Assembly: GCF_040215725.1 (NCBI RefSeq)
Contig: NZ_CP157967.1
Span: forward strand, 372,001-436,000
DNA from: Rhizobium sp. ZPR4
Lineage (GTDB): Bacteria; Pseudomonadota; Alphaproteobacteria; Rhizobiales; Rhizobiaceae
Reading direction: 5' to 3'
Length of the DNA: 64,000 nucleotides
How positions within the stretch are numbered: position 1 is the first letter of the stretch; every line of letters begins with the position of its first letter. The notes below the pieces were generated by a model. The model was not told where the DNA came from. It worked only from the letters and a program-made list of their open reading frames with translations, and did no database searches. Made by a program: the position numbers and the translations under genes. Shown in pieces: positions 27,427 to 36,571 of the stretch.

Positions 27427-28746
27427 ATGAGTAGCCTCAGGGCGCGTCTTGCCTTGAGCGCCTATCGTTTTGGTGGCCTCGCCGTCTATCCGTTCATCGG
27501 GCCTTATCTCGCCGTTCGCGCGGCGAAGGGCAAGGAAGACAGCTCCCGTAAGCTGGAGCGCTCGGGTTATGCGAGCGCCAACCGTCCGCAGGGACCGCTG
27601 GTCTGGTTCCACGCCGCAAGCGTTGGCGAAACATCGGCCGTCATTCCGTTGATCCGCGAAATCCGTCGCCGCGATATTCACGTCATTCTGACGACGGGCA
27701 CGATGACCTCGGCCAAGGTCGCGCATCAGCGCCTTGGCGAAGAGGTCATCCATCAATATGTGCCGCTCGATCTCAAGCCCGCCATCAAGCGCTTCCTCGA
27801 ATATTGGCAGCCCGATTGCGCCATTTTTGCCGAATCCGAGATCTGGCCGACGACGATCATGGAGCTTGGCCGCAAGCGAATCCCGCAGATTCTCGTCAAT
27901 GCCCGCATGTCGGACCGCTCCTTTGCGCGCTGGAGCCAACATCCCTCGCTCGCCGAGGCGCTGTTTGAAAATCTGGCGCTGGTCGTGGCTCAGTCCGATC
28001 TTGACGCCGAACGCTTTCGCGATCTTGGCGCCTTGCAGGTTCTGAAATCAGGCAATCTCAAGGTGGATACGGACGCGCCATCCTACGATGCGCCGACGCT
28101 TGCCGGTTACATGAAGCAGATCGGCGACCGCAGGACTTGGGCCGCCGTTTCCACGTTCGAGGGCGAGGAGGGTGCTGCGGCTTCCGTCCATTCGATGCTC
28201 AAGCAGCATAACGGCCAGCTCACCATCATCGTGCCGCGCCACCCTGAACGCAGCGACGCGATCGAGGCGATGCTCCTGGAGCAGGGCCTGAAAGTGGCGC
28301 GCCGCACCCGCAACGATATCCTCACGCCGGATGTCGATGTCTTCCTCGGCGATACGATCGGCGAGATGGGGCTTTATCTGCGGATGACCGAAGTCGCCTT
28401 CATGGGCAAATCGCTGTTCAACGAGGGCGGCCAGAATCCGCTTGAGCCGGCCATGCTCGGTTGCGCGATCTTGACCGGCGGCCATGTCCAGAATTTCCGC
28501 GATTCCTATCAATTGCTCGCCCGCCGCGGCAGCGCGCGCATGGTGCGTGACACGGAAATGCTGGCGCGCGGCGTCCATTATCTGCTGACCAACGACACGG
28601 CACGGCGCGGCATGATCGATGCCGGTTTTGCTGCCGTGCATGAAATGCGCGGCGCGCTTGCCGCGACGGTCAAGGGGCTGGAGCCCTATATCAATCCGCT
28701 GTCGGTCAAGGCGCGGCTGATGCCGAAGACGATGGCGAACGGATAA
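27427..28746 (+). CDS. waaA: 3-deoxy-D-manno-octulosonic acid (Kdo) transferase
   Basis: Inner-membrane GT30 glycosyltransferase that adds Kdo residues to lipid IVA in lipopolysaccharide synthesis. It has 439 residues with an N-terminal membrane anchor (about residues 8-32). The catalytic-base region is HAASVGETSAVIPLI with Glu about residue 66. Further motifs are SEIWPTTIMELGRKRIPQILVNARMSDRS and the nucleotide-sugar segment EGGQNPLEPAMLGCAILTGGHVQNF near residue 335. TAGGAGGCGATCGAA precedes the ATG. It is the first gene of waaA-HAD-lpxK. Confidence 0.95.
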   Translation: MSSLRARLALSAYRFGGLAVYPFIGPYLAVRAAKGKEDSSRKLERSGYASANRPQGPLVWFHAASVGETSAVIPLIREIRRRDIHVILTTGTMTSAKVAHQRLGEEVIHQYVPLDLKPAIKRFLEYWQPDCAIFAESEIWPTTIMELGRKRIPQILVNARMSDRSFARWSQHPSLAEALFENLALVVAQSDLDAERFRDLGALQVLKSGNLKVDTDAPSYDAPTLAGYMKQIGDRRTWAAVSTFEGEEGAAASVHSMLKQHNGQLTIIVPRHPERSDAIEAMLLEQGLKVARRTRNDILTPDVDVFLGDTIGEMGLYLRMTEVAFMGKSLFNEGGQNPLEPAMLGCAILTGGHVQNFRDSYQLLARRGSARMVRDTEMLARGVHYLLTNDTARRGMIDAGFAAVHEMRGALAATVKGLEPYINPLSVKARLMPKTMANG

Positions 28747-28758
28747 GAAGGGAAGGGC

Positions 28759-29490
28759 ATGACGGCGGCCAAGCTGGGAGCGATTGCGGGCATTCTTTTC
28801 GACAAGGACGGCACGCTGCTCGACTATGACCAAAGCTGGCTGCCGGTTAATCGTGAGCTTGCCAGGATCGCCGCCCAGGACGATCCGATTCTCGCCGATC
28901 ACCTTCTGTCCGCCTGCGGCATGGACCCGATCACCGGCCATATCGTGCCCGACAGCCTGCTTGCCGCAGGCAATACCAGGCAGATTTCCGAGGGGCTGGT
29001 GGCCGCTGGCTCGAAAGTTGACGTTGCGGAGCTGGTGGAAAAGCTTGACGCACTCTTCGCGCATGCTGCCGATTTTTCCTCGCCGGTCACCGATCTCGCC
29101 GCCTTCTTCCAGCGCCTGCATGAGCGCGGTTACAAGCTCGGCGTCGCCTCCAGCGACAATGAGCGTTCCATCCGCCAGACGGCCCGCCGCTTCGGCTTCA
29201 TCGACTATCTCGATTATATCGCCGGCTATGACAGCGGCTTCGGCACCAAGCCGGAGCCGGGCATGGTGCTTGGCTTTTACGCCGCGACAGGCCTTTCGCC
29301 GGCACAGGTCGCCGTCGTCGGAGACAACAATCACGACCTCCATATGGGCCGCAACGCCGGCGTCGGCCTGACGGTCGGCGTGCTGACGGGGACCGGCTCG
29401 CGCGAGACGCTGACGGCCGCATCCGACTATTGCCTCAACGACATTACCGAGCTGGAAGGCCTGCTCATGCCTGTGGCGCAATCGGCCTGA
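28759..29490 (+). CDS. HAD-family phosphatase between waaA and lpxK
   Basis: A 243-residue class I HAD hydrolase resembling phosphoglycolate phosphatase. Motif I is LFDKDGTLLDY (about residues 14-24, nucleophile Asp16), motif II ASSDNERS (about 132), motif III in FGTKPEP (about 167) and motif IV VVGDNNHDLHMGRNAG (about 187). It sits 12 bp after waaA and 84 bp before lpxK in the same direction, so it is probably part of the lipid A/Kdo operon. Its substrate is unknown; a sugar phosphate in the Kdo or lipid A pathway is one possibility, and a housekeeping phosphoglycolate role another. Confidence 0.85.
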   Translation: MTAAKLGAIAGILFDKDGTLLDYDQSWLPVNRELARIAAQDDPILADHLLSACGMDPITGHIVPDSLLAAGNTRQISEGLVAAGSKVDVAELVEKLDALFAHAADFSSPVTDLAAFFQRLHERGYKLGVASSDNERSIRQTARRFGFIDYLDYIAGYDSGFGTKPEPGMVLGFYAATGLSPAQVAVVGDNNHDLHMGRNAGVGLTVGVLTGTGSRETLTAASDYCLNDITELEGLLMPVAQSA

Positions 29491-29574
29491 TCCTGGCAAT
29501 GGCTTGCTTTTTCACGCAATCTGGCCTTTCTTGCCGGTTGGTCGCAGGCACGAGAACAGGGCTGGATTAGACGC

Positions 29575-30624
29575 ATGGTATCGGAAGCCCCACCTTTCTG
29601 GTGGCGAAAGCCGGATTGGCGTGCCTGGGGGCTCTCACCCTTTTCCTTCCTGTATGGCCGTATCTCCGGACATCGCATGGTGCATGGCAAACGCGCTTCC
29701 GTACGGGTGCCGGTCATCTGCGTCGGCAATTTCACGGTCGGCGGCGCGGGCAAGACGCCGACCGCGTTGGCGCTCGCCCAGGCTGCCAAGGCCAAGGGGC
29801 TGAAGCCAGGTTTCCTGAGCCGGGGTTATGGCGGCTCGCTCGATGTCACGACGGTCGTCGATCCCGCCCATCACCATGCCACGGCCGTCGGCGATGAGCC
29901 GCTATTGCTGGCCCGCGAGGCACTGACGGTCATTGCCCGTCGCCGGGCCGACGGTGCCGAAAGGCTCGTGCGCGAGGGCGCCGACCTCATCATCATGGAT
30001 GACGGGTTCCAGAGCGCGCAACTCGCCATCGACTACGCTCTCGTGGTGATCGATGCCGGCAGGGGTATCGGCAACGGTCATCTCGTTCCGGGCGGCCCGG
30101 TGCGTGCACCGTTGCGCACGCAGCTTCTCTATGCCTCCGGGCTATTGAAGGTCGGTGAGGGCACGGCCGCCGATCGCGTCGTTCGCCTTGCGGCAAGGGC
30201 GGGGAAGCCCTTCTTTTCTGCTGGCGTCAGAGTGCGCGGGCAGGAGGATCTGCGCAGCCGCAAGGTGCTTGCCTTCGCCGGCATCGCCGATCCGGCCAAG
30301 TTCTTCCGCACTGTCGAGACGCTGGGGGCTGATATCGCTGTGCGGCGCAGCTTCGGGGACCATGAACATCCCGGCGAGGATGAAGTCGCCGACATGCTCG
30401 ACATCGCCTCGCGCGAGGGACTGGAGATCGTCACCACGTCGAAGGACTATGTCCGCCTCGTCGGCCATCATGGCCGCGCCGACGAATTGCTGCAGCGCTG
30501 CAGGGTGATCGAGATCGATATGGTCTTTGACGATCCGCAGGCTCCGGCCCTGATTATCGACAGGGCCATTGCAGCCGCGCGTGAGCGCCGCTTGCGGGAA
30601 AAGCACGACAGCAAAGCAGCTTAA
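29575..30624 (+). CDS. lpxK: Tetraacyldisaccharide 4'-kinase
   Basis: Phosphorylates the 4' position of the lipid A disaccharide at the inner membrane. It has 349 residues and starts [28 protein letters not shown], the family N-terminus with a membrane helix. The P-loop is [18 protein letters not shown] (about residues 52-69), followed by [14 protein letters not shown] and MDDGFQS (about residue 142). Rhizobium lipid A later loses this phosphate through separate phosphatases, but the kinase is still needed as a substrate step for Kdo transfer, which fits its place beside waaA. Confidence 0.95.
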   Translation: MVSEAPPFWWRKPDWRAWGLSPFSFLYGRISGHRMVHGKRASVRVPVICVGNFTVGGAGKTPTALALAQAAKAKGLKPGFLSRGYGGSLDVTTVVDPAHHHATAVGDEPLLLAREALTVIARRRADGAERLVREGADLIIMDDGFQSAQLAIDYALVVIDAGRGIGNGHLVPGGPVRAPLRTQLLYASGLLKVGEGTAADRVVRLAARAGKPFFSAGVRVRGQEDLRSRKVLAFAGIADPAKFFRTVETLGADIAVRRSFGDHEHPGEDEVADMLDIASREGLEIVTTSKDYVRLVGHHGRADELLQRCRVIEIDMVFDDPQAPALIIDRAIAAARERRLREKHDSKAA

Positions 30625-30653
30625 AGCCAGGTCCGGTTATTTAGCGTGGAAAA

Positions 30654-30884
30654 TCAGCGCTTCTGATTGGGAAGAGCGCCGGCGCGCTTTTCAGCTTCGA
30701 GCGAAGTGATGACGTCGGCATAGGGCTCCTGGCGGGCGACGCTCCAGTAGCGCAGCTCATCGAGCGCGATGTGCTTGCCGGTCATCGCGCAAACGACATA
30801 GGAGCCCGGCATCAGGATCTGGAAATCGCCGTCGAGATAGCGAATCTTCGCCTCGCGGTTTCCATGTCCTTCGAAAAGATTCAT
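30654..30884 (-). CDS. DUF2093 family protein
   Basis: A 76-residue small protein, MNLFEGHGNREAKIRYLDGDFQ..., with the family motif PGSYVVCAMTGKHIALDELRYWSVARQEPY. The ATG at 30884 is preferred because the conserved sequence begins there; an in-frame upstream start at 30959 adds an unconserved stretch. The gene is convergent with lpxK and lies downstream of mutL. Its function is unknown. Confidence 0.82.
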   Translation of the reverse strand: MNLFEGHGNREAKIRYLDGDFQILMPGSYVVCAMTGKHIALDELRYWSVARQEPYADVITSLEAEKRAGALPNQKR

Positions 30885-30981
30885 CTGACGCCGTCCTTGA
30901 TCTGTGTCATCCGTTTGCCATACCGCACTACAGCGCCGCGCGTCAAATACGATGCGCAAAGGCCGCTACAGCACCTTAAAG

Positions 30982-31072
30982 CTGCTGCACAATTTTATCC
31001 TTAAATCGATTTCGACCTAAGGACAAAATTATGCAGCAGACGCGACTTTTCCAGACTATTTCCCGGAAAAGT
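30982..31072. repeat. RIME-like intergenic palindromic element
   Basis: Two inverted repeats side by side. The first has 22-bp arms (30982-31003 and 31018-31039, beginning CTGCTGCA and ending TGCAGCAG) around an AT-rich centre. The second is ACTTTTCC (31045-31052) with GGAAAAGT (31065-31072). The arms of the first differ at two places, which become G-U pairs only in the minus-strand RNA, the direction of mutL. Such palindromic mosaic elements are common between genes in Rhizobium. Confidence 0.6.
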
Positions 31073-31094
31073 TCCTTGTCGAAGACGGTAGGCG

Positions 31095-32927
31095 TCAGCT
31101 GCGCCCGAAGAGCCGTTCGATGTCCGTAAGCTTCAGCTCTATATACGTCGGTCTGCCGTGATTGCACTGTCCGGAGCCGGGCGTTGCCTCCATCTGCCGC
31201 AAAAGCGCATTCATCTCTTCCGGCCGCAGGCGCCGGCCTGAGCGCACCGAGCCGTGGCAGGCCATGGTTGCCGCGACATATTCCAGCTTGGCGGTAAGGC
31301 CAGAGGCCGTATCCCATTCGGCGATCTCGTCGGCGAGCTGCCGGACGAGGCCCTGTGCATCGACCTCGCCGAGCATCGCCGGCGTTTCCCTTACGGCGAC
31401 AGCGCCAGGCCCGAACCGTTCGATCGCAAGCCCGAGTTCGCCGAGTTCTTCGGCAAACACCATCAGCCGGTCGCAATCCTCTTCCGGCAGGTCGATGATC
31501 TCCGGAATGAGTAGGACCTGCGAGGGCAGGCGCTTCGAATGCAGGGCCTTGCGCATGGCCTCGAACACCAGCCGTTCGTGTGCGGCGTGCTGATCGACGA
31601 TGACGAGCCCGTTCTCCGTCTGGGCGACGATATAGTTCTCGTGCAGTTGCGCGCGGGCGGCGCCTAGGGGAAAGCGGGCCGGCTCCTCGGCCCGCATCGG
31701 CTCTGCTGATGGTGCCGGCTCGGCGCGAGCGGTGGGCATGGCAAGTCCCTCGAAGGCGGCTTGCGGCCTCTCGGCAAAGCCGTAGCTTGCCGCTGCCGCA
31801 CTTCGCTCGTAGGGGCGAGACGGCGATGTTTCCGCCGTCCATGAGGTTGGAGCCGGTGAGGGCCGCCAACCCGGCTGAAAGCCGGAACGGCCGGCGGTAA
31901 ATGCCCGCAGCATGCCGTCCGCGCCGGTCGTAGCGGCTCGATCGCCCTCACGTGCCAGAGCTTCGCGGACAGCGCCGACGATCAGGCCGCGTACGAGGCC
32001 GGGATCGCGGAAGCGCACATCGGATTTCGCTGGATGCACATTGACGTCGACCAGCGCCGGATCGAGTGTCAGGGACAGGACGGCGACGGGATAGCGTCCG
32101 GAGGGAATGGTCTCGGCATAGGCGCCGCGGATAGCCGACAGGATCAGCTTGTCCTGCACTGGTCGGCCGTTGACGAAGGCATATTGATGCGCGGAGTTGC
32201 CGCGATTGAAGGTCGGCACGCCGGCAAAGCCTGTGAGGCTGACATCCTCGCGCACGGCATCGAGCGCGATGGCATTGTCCTTGAAATCGGCACCGAGGAT
32301 CTGCGCCATGCGGGCGAGATGATCATCGCCGGTCGCGGGAAATTCGAGCGTCGAGCGGTCGCTGCCCGAGAGCACGAAACGCACGCGCGGAAAGGCGATC
32401 GCCATGCGCTTGACGATTTCGGTAATCGCGGCTGCCTCGGCCTTCTCGGTTTTCAGGAACTTCAGGCGGGCGGGTGTCGCAAAGAACAGGTCGCGCACCT
32501 CGACGATCGTGCCGGGATTGGCGGCCGCTGGGCGCAGATGCAGAACCTTGCCGCCGGCAACCGCGATCTCGGCGCCGCCGGCCGCACCCACCCTGCGGCT
32601 GGCAATCGAAAGCTTCGCCACCGAGCCGATGGAGGGCAGGGCCTCGCCGCGGAAGCCGAGGGTGCGGATATCCTCCAGTGTCTCCGAGATCTTCGAGGTG
32701 CAGTGGCGCCGGACTGCAAGCTCCAGATCCGCCTCTTCCATGCCGGAGCCGTTATCGCTCACCCTCAGCAGTGCCTTGCCGCCGCCGGCGGTCGCGATCT
32801 CGATACGGGTCGCACCGGCATCGAGCGCGTTTTCGATCAACTCCTTGGCGGCGCTCGCCGGGCGCTCGATGACTTCGCCGGCAGCGATCTGATTGATCAG
32901 GGTCTCGGAAAGTTGCTTGATGGCCAT
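31095..32927 (-). CDS. mutL: DNA mismatch repair protein MutL
   Basis: A 610-residue mismatch-repair ATPase that links MutS recognition to strand removal. The start at 32927 gives [30 protein letters not shown], the conserved N-terminus. GHKL motifs follow: [11 protein letters not shown] (motif I), DNGSGM (II) and [16 protein letters not shown] (III). The C-terminal domain has the endonuclease motif [12 protein letters not shown] (about residue 445), with [10 protein letters not shown] and CNHGRPT near the end. It is therefore a nicking MutL, which fits the absence of MutH in this group. Its mRNA would end in the RIME-like element. Confidence 0.96.
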   Translation of the reverse strand: MAIKQLSETLINQIAAGEVIERPASAAKELIENALDAGATRIEIATAGGGKALLRVSDNGSGMEEADLELAVRRHCTSKISETLEDIRTLGFRGEALPSIGSVAKLSIASRRVGAAGGAEIAVAGGKVLHLRPAAANPGTIVEVRDLFFATPARLKFLKTEKAEAAAITEIVKRMAIAFPRVRFVLSGSDRSTLEFPATGDDHLARMAQILGADFKDNAIALDAVREDVSLTGFAGVPTFNRGNSAHQYAFVNGRPVQDKLILSAIRGAYAETIPSGRYPVAVLSLTLDPALVDVNVHPAKSDVRFRDPGLVRGLIVGAVREALAREGDRAATTGADGMLRAFTAGRSGFQPGWRPSPAPTSWTAETSPSRPYERSAAAASYGFAERPQAAFEGLAMPTARAEPAPSAEPMRAEEPARFPLGAARAQLHENYIVAQTENGLVIVDQHAAHERLVFEAMRKALHSKRLPSQVLLIPEIIDLPEEDCDRLMVFAEELGELGLAIERFGPGAVAVRETPAMLGEVDAQGLVRQLADEIAEWDTASGLTAKLEYVAATMACHGSVRSGRRLRPEEMNALLRQMEATPGSGQCNHGRPTYIELKLTDIERLFGRS

Positions 32928-33271
32928 GGCTGCATTCTCGTGGATTCGCGGCAGTGTGGGAAGAGGAAAGGCGATCGGCACGCGCTTACCCACCCGTTTC
33001 CCACCCGTGCTTTGTTAAGAAATTTAATCAATGTTTAAGGGAATGATGACAGGTTGCGAGACAGAACTTGAAATGACCGCAAGTGGCGCGTTTCGTGCAT
33101 GCTGACGGCTCTTGATGGCAGGTTGGTGGCCATCAGTCAAAATGGAGCCAGGCGCCATCTGCTTCAAGTACCAAGGCCAGCATGCAATTTCCATGAATCC
33201 GTCTTGCAGAGCGAATGCCGCCCTGTCGATTTGCCGTGTTGTGAAACTGGTTGAGCGTAGGAATCCGACGA
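32928..33271. other. Gene-free stretch upstream of mutL and the PAS-REC gene
   Basis: 344 bases holding the divergent promoters of mutL and the PAS-REC-REC gene. CCCACCCGT occurs twice (32989-32997 and 33000-33008), one helical turn apart, next to an AT-rich block (33013-33038). No ORF, RNA or terminator was recognised. Confidence 0.4.
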
Positions 33272-35005
33272 ATGACTGCCGAGATTGAAAAGGCAGCTTT
33301 GGCAATGATGACGGCTGATGCGCCTTTCGGCGGCAGTCTGCAGACGATGTTCTTCGACGCCTTTTGCGATGGTCTCTCCAGCGCCTTTTTCGCCTATGAC
33401 AAGAACGACCTCCTGCTGTTCGCCAGCCGTCAGGTTCTGAATTTTTTCCCGATTGAGCCGGAATTCCTGCAACCCTCCACGCGGCTGCGCGACTTTCTGA
33501 GCGCCGTCTTCGATACGGGCGTGCGCTATCAGCGCCACCAGACCAAAACGGCCGCCAATCGCGACGATTGGATATCGCAGCGCATAGCCACCCATTGGCG
33601 CGAGCGCTTCGAGACGACCGAGCATTTCACCGACGACCGCTGGGTGCGCATCCTCAATCGGCGGCTGTCGTCGGGTATCGGTTTCTGCATCATCTCCGAC
33701 GTTTCGGAAGTCAAGAAACGCGAGGAGCAGTGGCGCATCGACATGGAACGTGTGCAGCTGACCGAGGATATTCTCGACAATCTGCCCTTTCCGGTTTTCG
33801 TCAAGGACCAGAACCTCGTCTACGTCGCCGTCAACCGGGCGTTCTGCGACAAGTACCAGACGGCGGCAGATGAAGTGCGCGGTCGCAAGAGCATCGATAT
33901 CTTCTCCACCGACCTTGCCAACCGCTTCCATGAGAGCGACCGGCATGTGATCGAAACCGGCGAGATGTCGATCTCGCGGCAGCGCCAAATCGCCCGCGAC
34001 GGCGTCGAACGCGACATCGTCACCCGCAAGCAGCGTATCGGCAAGCCGGGGCGCTATTTCCTGGTCTGCACCATGCAGGACCTGCCCAAGGATGGCGCCG
34101 ATTTCGACGAATTCGCGCTGGCATCGAGCATCCGGGAAAACAGCGATCGCTCCTATCGCCGCGCCTATGTTCCGATGGTCGCGCTGCAGACTATTTCGCG
34201 CCGTCCGGCCGCCATGGAAACCTTCGTTCCGGAGAATTTCAGCGGCCGCAAGGTGCTCGTGGTCACGCCTGATTTCGCTGCTGAAACCGCGGCCCTGAAG
34301 ATGCTCGAGAAATACGGCTTCGAAGCGTGTGTCGTTCACAACGAGAATGAAGAGGCGGCATTTCTGGACGTGGCAAGCGAGCACGGCGTCAAGATCGACC
34401 TCGTCATCGTCGACAATCAGCTCGGCAAGCGCGGGATCGAGCTGGCCGAACGGCAGAACCTCGCCGCGCTGTCGTTGAACGGATCGCAGCTTGCAACCGA
34501 GCTTGCCTTCCTGATTGCGCGTCATTTCAATCGCAACATCCGCGGCGAGCTTGGCGAGATCACGGAGTCAGGGCTTACGCCCGAATGGCGGCGTGTGAAC
34601 GGCGAGGAAGGCCGCGCGCAGATCCTGGTCGCCGAGGACAATGACATCAACCAGATCGTCTTCTCGCAGATCCTCGAGGGGTTGGGATACAGCTATGTGA
34701 TCGCCGCAAGCGGCGATGAGGCGGTACGCCTGTGGCAGGAGCATCGTCCGGAATTGATCCTGATGGACATTTCGTTGCCGGGGCTGAATGGCTTTGAATC
34801 CACCCGGCTGATCCGTGGAGCGGAAAAGGGCAGCGGCTCCCATACGCCGATCATCGGCGTGCTGACACAGGCTTTCGAGCGTGACCGCAAGGAATGCGCG
34901 GAGGTCGGCATGGATGACGTCATCCTGAAGCCCGTTAGTCCCGATATCATCGAGACGGTATTCCAGAAGCATATGCGCGGTGCCCTGAAGGCGCAAAATA
35001 GATAA
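33272..35005 (+). CDS. PAS-domain hybrid with two receiver domains and no kinase domain
   Basis: A 577-residue soluble signalling protein. A PAS-like N-terminal region (about residues 25-150, LSSAFFAYDKNDLLLFASRQVLNFFP) is followed by a second PAS unit (about 165-280, LTEDILDNLPFPVFVKDQNLVYVAVNRAFCDKY). Then comes a degenerate receiver (about 320-430, GRKVLVVTPDF... LVIVDNQLGKRG) and a complete one (about 448-570: ILVAEDNDINQ, LILMDISLPGLNG with the phospho-Asp, ILKPVSP). Histidine kinase motifs (H, N, G boxes) are absent although the architecture looks like a hybrid kinase with the core removed. Partners must be encoded elsewhere. A start at 33251 is possible but lacks a better ribosome site. 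The next gene is a GGDEF-EAL protein, which may be the output. Confidence 0.83.
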   Translation: MTAEIEKAALAMMTADAPFGGSLQTMFFDAFCDGLSSAFFAYDKNDLLLFASRQVLNFFPIEPEFLQPSTRLRDFLSAVFDTGVRYQRHQTKTAANRDDWISQRIATHWRERFETTEHFTDDRWVRILNRRLSSGIGFCIISDVSEVKKREEQWRIDMERVQLTEDILDNLPFPVFVKDQNLVYVAVNRAFCDKYQTAADEVRGRKSIDIFSTDLANRFHESDRHVIETGEMSISRQRQIARDGVERDIVTRKQRIGKPGRYFLVCTMQDLPKDGADFDEFALASSIRENSDRSYRRAYVPMVALQTISRRPAAMETFVPENFSGRKVLVVTPDFAAETAALKMLEKYGFEACVVHNENEEAAFLDVASEHGVKIDLVIVDNQLGKRGIELAERQNLAALSLNGSQLATELAFLIARHFNRNIRGELGEITESGLTPEWRRVNGEEGRAQILVAEDNDINQIVFSQILEGLGYSYVIAASGDEAVRLWQEHRPELILMDISLPGLNGFESTRLIRGAEKGSGSHTPIIGVLTQAFERDRKECAEVGMDDVILKPVSPDIIETVFQKHMRGALKAQNR

Positions 35006-35132
35006 ATGTTACAATGATATCACCTCCGACGGCAACTTATCGCCGGCGCCGAATGACTGTCGTCTTGGCATCCTTTGTTAAGACTTCCTCGGCATGCTTT
35101 TCCCCCGGGTGGAGAAAAGGTCGGAACCAAAT

Positions 35133-36488
35133 ATGAAATCGACTGAGATGCTGCCGGGACCAGTCAGTCAGGAGCCGCAGGCAATCGCTTATACCGATCC
35201 GCTCACTGGATTGGGTAATCGCTATCGCATGCGCGAGCGTGCGCGCGCGCTTTCGCTCGAGCGTGCCGGCGATCCCGCACCCTTTACGATCGGGATTGTC
35301 AATCTCGATGCCTTCAAGCCGATCAACGACCTGTTCGGCGTCGAAGCTGGCGATGAAATCCTCTGCCAGGTTGCCCATCGCCTCAAGGCCTGCATACCCG
35401 ACGGCGCGATGGTGACGCGTCATGACGGCGATGAATTCGCTTTTGTGCTGCCGCTTGTCTTCGAACGCGTCGGTGCCGAGAAATTCGGGCAGATGATCCG
35501 CGAAGTGCTGTCGGCGCCCTATGATCTCGGCGACCGCAATGTCCGCCTTTCCGCCTCCTTCGGCTTTGCCATCCACCCTTTCGCCGGAGAAGAATTCGAC
35601 GATCTCCTGAAAAATGCGGATACGGCACTCTATCGCTCCAAGCGTCGCGGTCGCGGTCAGATCACGGTCTATTCCAGAGAGATCGCGCAGGAAATGAAAC
35701 GGGCGACGCAGCTCGAGCAAGCGCTGCGCAATGCCATCATTTCCGACTCCATCGACGTGCATTTCCAGCCGATCGTCTCGCTTGCCAACAACATGGTTCT
35801 CGGTTTCGAGGCCCTGGCGCGCTGGAACGATCCGGATCTCGGCTTCGTCTCACCGGCTGTCTTCGTGCCGCTTGCCGAGGAACGAGGCTTCATCGATGCG
35901 TTGTCCGAAACGCTGCTACGAAAGGCGGCGGAGGCAGCACTCTCGTGGCCGCGCGAGCTGTTTCTGTCCTTCAACCTGTCCTCCGCACAGCTGATGGACC
36001 CCGGCACCAGCAGCAGCATCCTCGCCATCCTGACGCGCGCCGGCCTGGACCCGCATCGCCTCGAACTTGAGATCACTGAAACCGCGGTCATGAGCTCGGC
36101 CGATACGGCCCATCGCATCATCGCCGATCTTCGCGCGGTTGGAGTGCGCATCTCTCTCGACGATTTCGGCACCGGCCAATCCAGCCTGGGGCGCCTGCGC
36201 GAATTCATCTTCGACAAGGTCAAGATCGATCGGGCTTTCGTCTCACGCATGAATTCGGACAGGGCGTCCGAACATATCATCAAGGCTGTTCTTGCCATGT
36301 GCGAGGGGCTTGAACTGCGGGTGGTCGCGGAGGGCATAGAAGAACATGCCGAAGCCGCGAAGCTGAAGGCGCTCGGCTGCGCCATGGGCCAAGGCTATTA
36401 TTTCGGAAAACCGGTCGACAGCACTGCGACGCTTCGTTACCTGCAGACCCATTATTTCGATCTCGCCAACGAACGCGAAATCGCCTGA
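35133..36488 (+). CDS. GGDEF-EAL protein (cyclic di-GMP turnover)
   Basis: About 451 residues, no membrane segment. The GGDEF domain (about residues 20-185) opens with YTDPLTGLGNRYRMRERA and has RHDGDEFAFVLP, so the signature is DGDEF instead of GGDEF. The EAL domain (about 205-445) has FEALARW, the metal ligands in LEITETAVM, and LDDFGTGQSSLGRLREFIFDKVKIDRAFV, so phosphodiesterase activity is likely while cyclase activity is doubtful. An upstream ATG at 35094 would add 13 residues; the start at 35133 is preferred because GGAGAAAAGG lies upstream of it. The PAS-REC-REC protein just upstream may feed signals to it. Confidence 0.88.
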   Translation: MKSTEMLPGPVSQEPQAIAYTDPLTGLGNRYRMRERARALSLERAGDPAPFTIGIVNLDAFKPINDLFGVEAGDEILCQVAHRLKACIPDGAMVTRHDGDEFAFVLPLVFERVGAEKFGQMIREVLSAPYDLGDRNVRLSASFGFAIHPFAGEEFDDLLKNADTALYRSKRRGRGQITVYSREIAQEMKRATQLEQALRNAIISDSIDVHFQPIVSLANNMVLGFEALARWNDPDLGFVSPAVFVPLAEERGFIDALSETLLRKAAEAALSWPRELFLSFNLSSAQLMDPGTSSSILAILTRAGLDPHRLELEITETAVMSSADTAHRIIADLRAVGVRISLDDFGTGQSSLGRLREFIFDKVKIDRAFVSRMNSDRASEHIIKAVLAMCEGLELRVVAEGIEEHAEAAKLKALGCAMGQGYYFGKPVDSTATLRYLQTHYFDLANEREIA

Positions 36489-36504
36489 GCCAGACATTCG
36501 AAGA

Positions 36505-36532
36505 AAGCGGCGGCCGATGAGGGCCGCCGCTT
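36505..36532. terminator. Hairpin between convergent GGDEF-EAL and PRC-barrel genes
   Basis: AAGCGGCGGCC-GATGAG-GGCCGCCGCTT forms an 11-bp perfect stem. T-tracts are weak on both sides, so it is a moderate terminator candidate for both converging genes. Confidence 0.6.
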
Positions 36533-36571
36533 CCGCATTTCATCTGGCCGATGTTTTCTTGTCGCCAATAT

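Noticed and set aside
32989..33008. Direct repeat CCCACCCGT at an 11-bp period upstream of mutL
   Set aside because: Short, simple in composition, and without any known factor; kept only as a note in the gap description.
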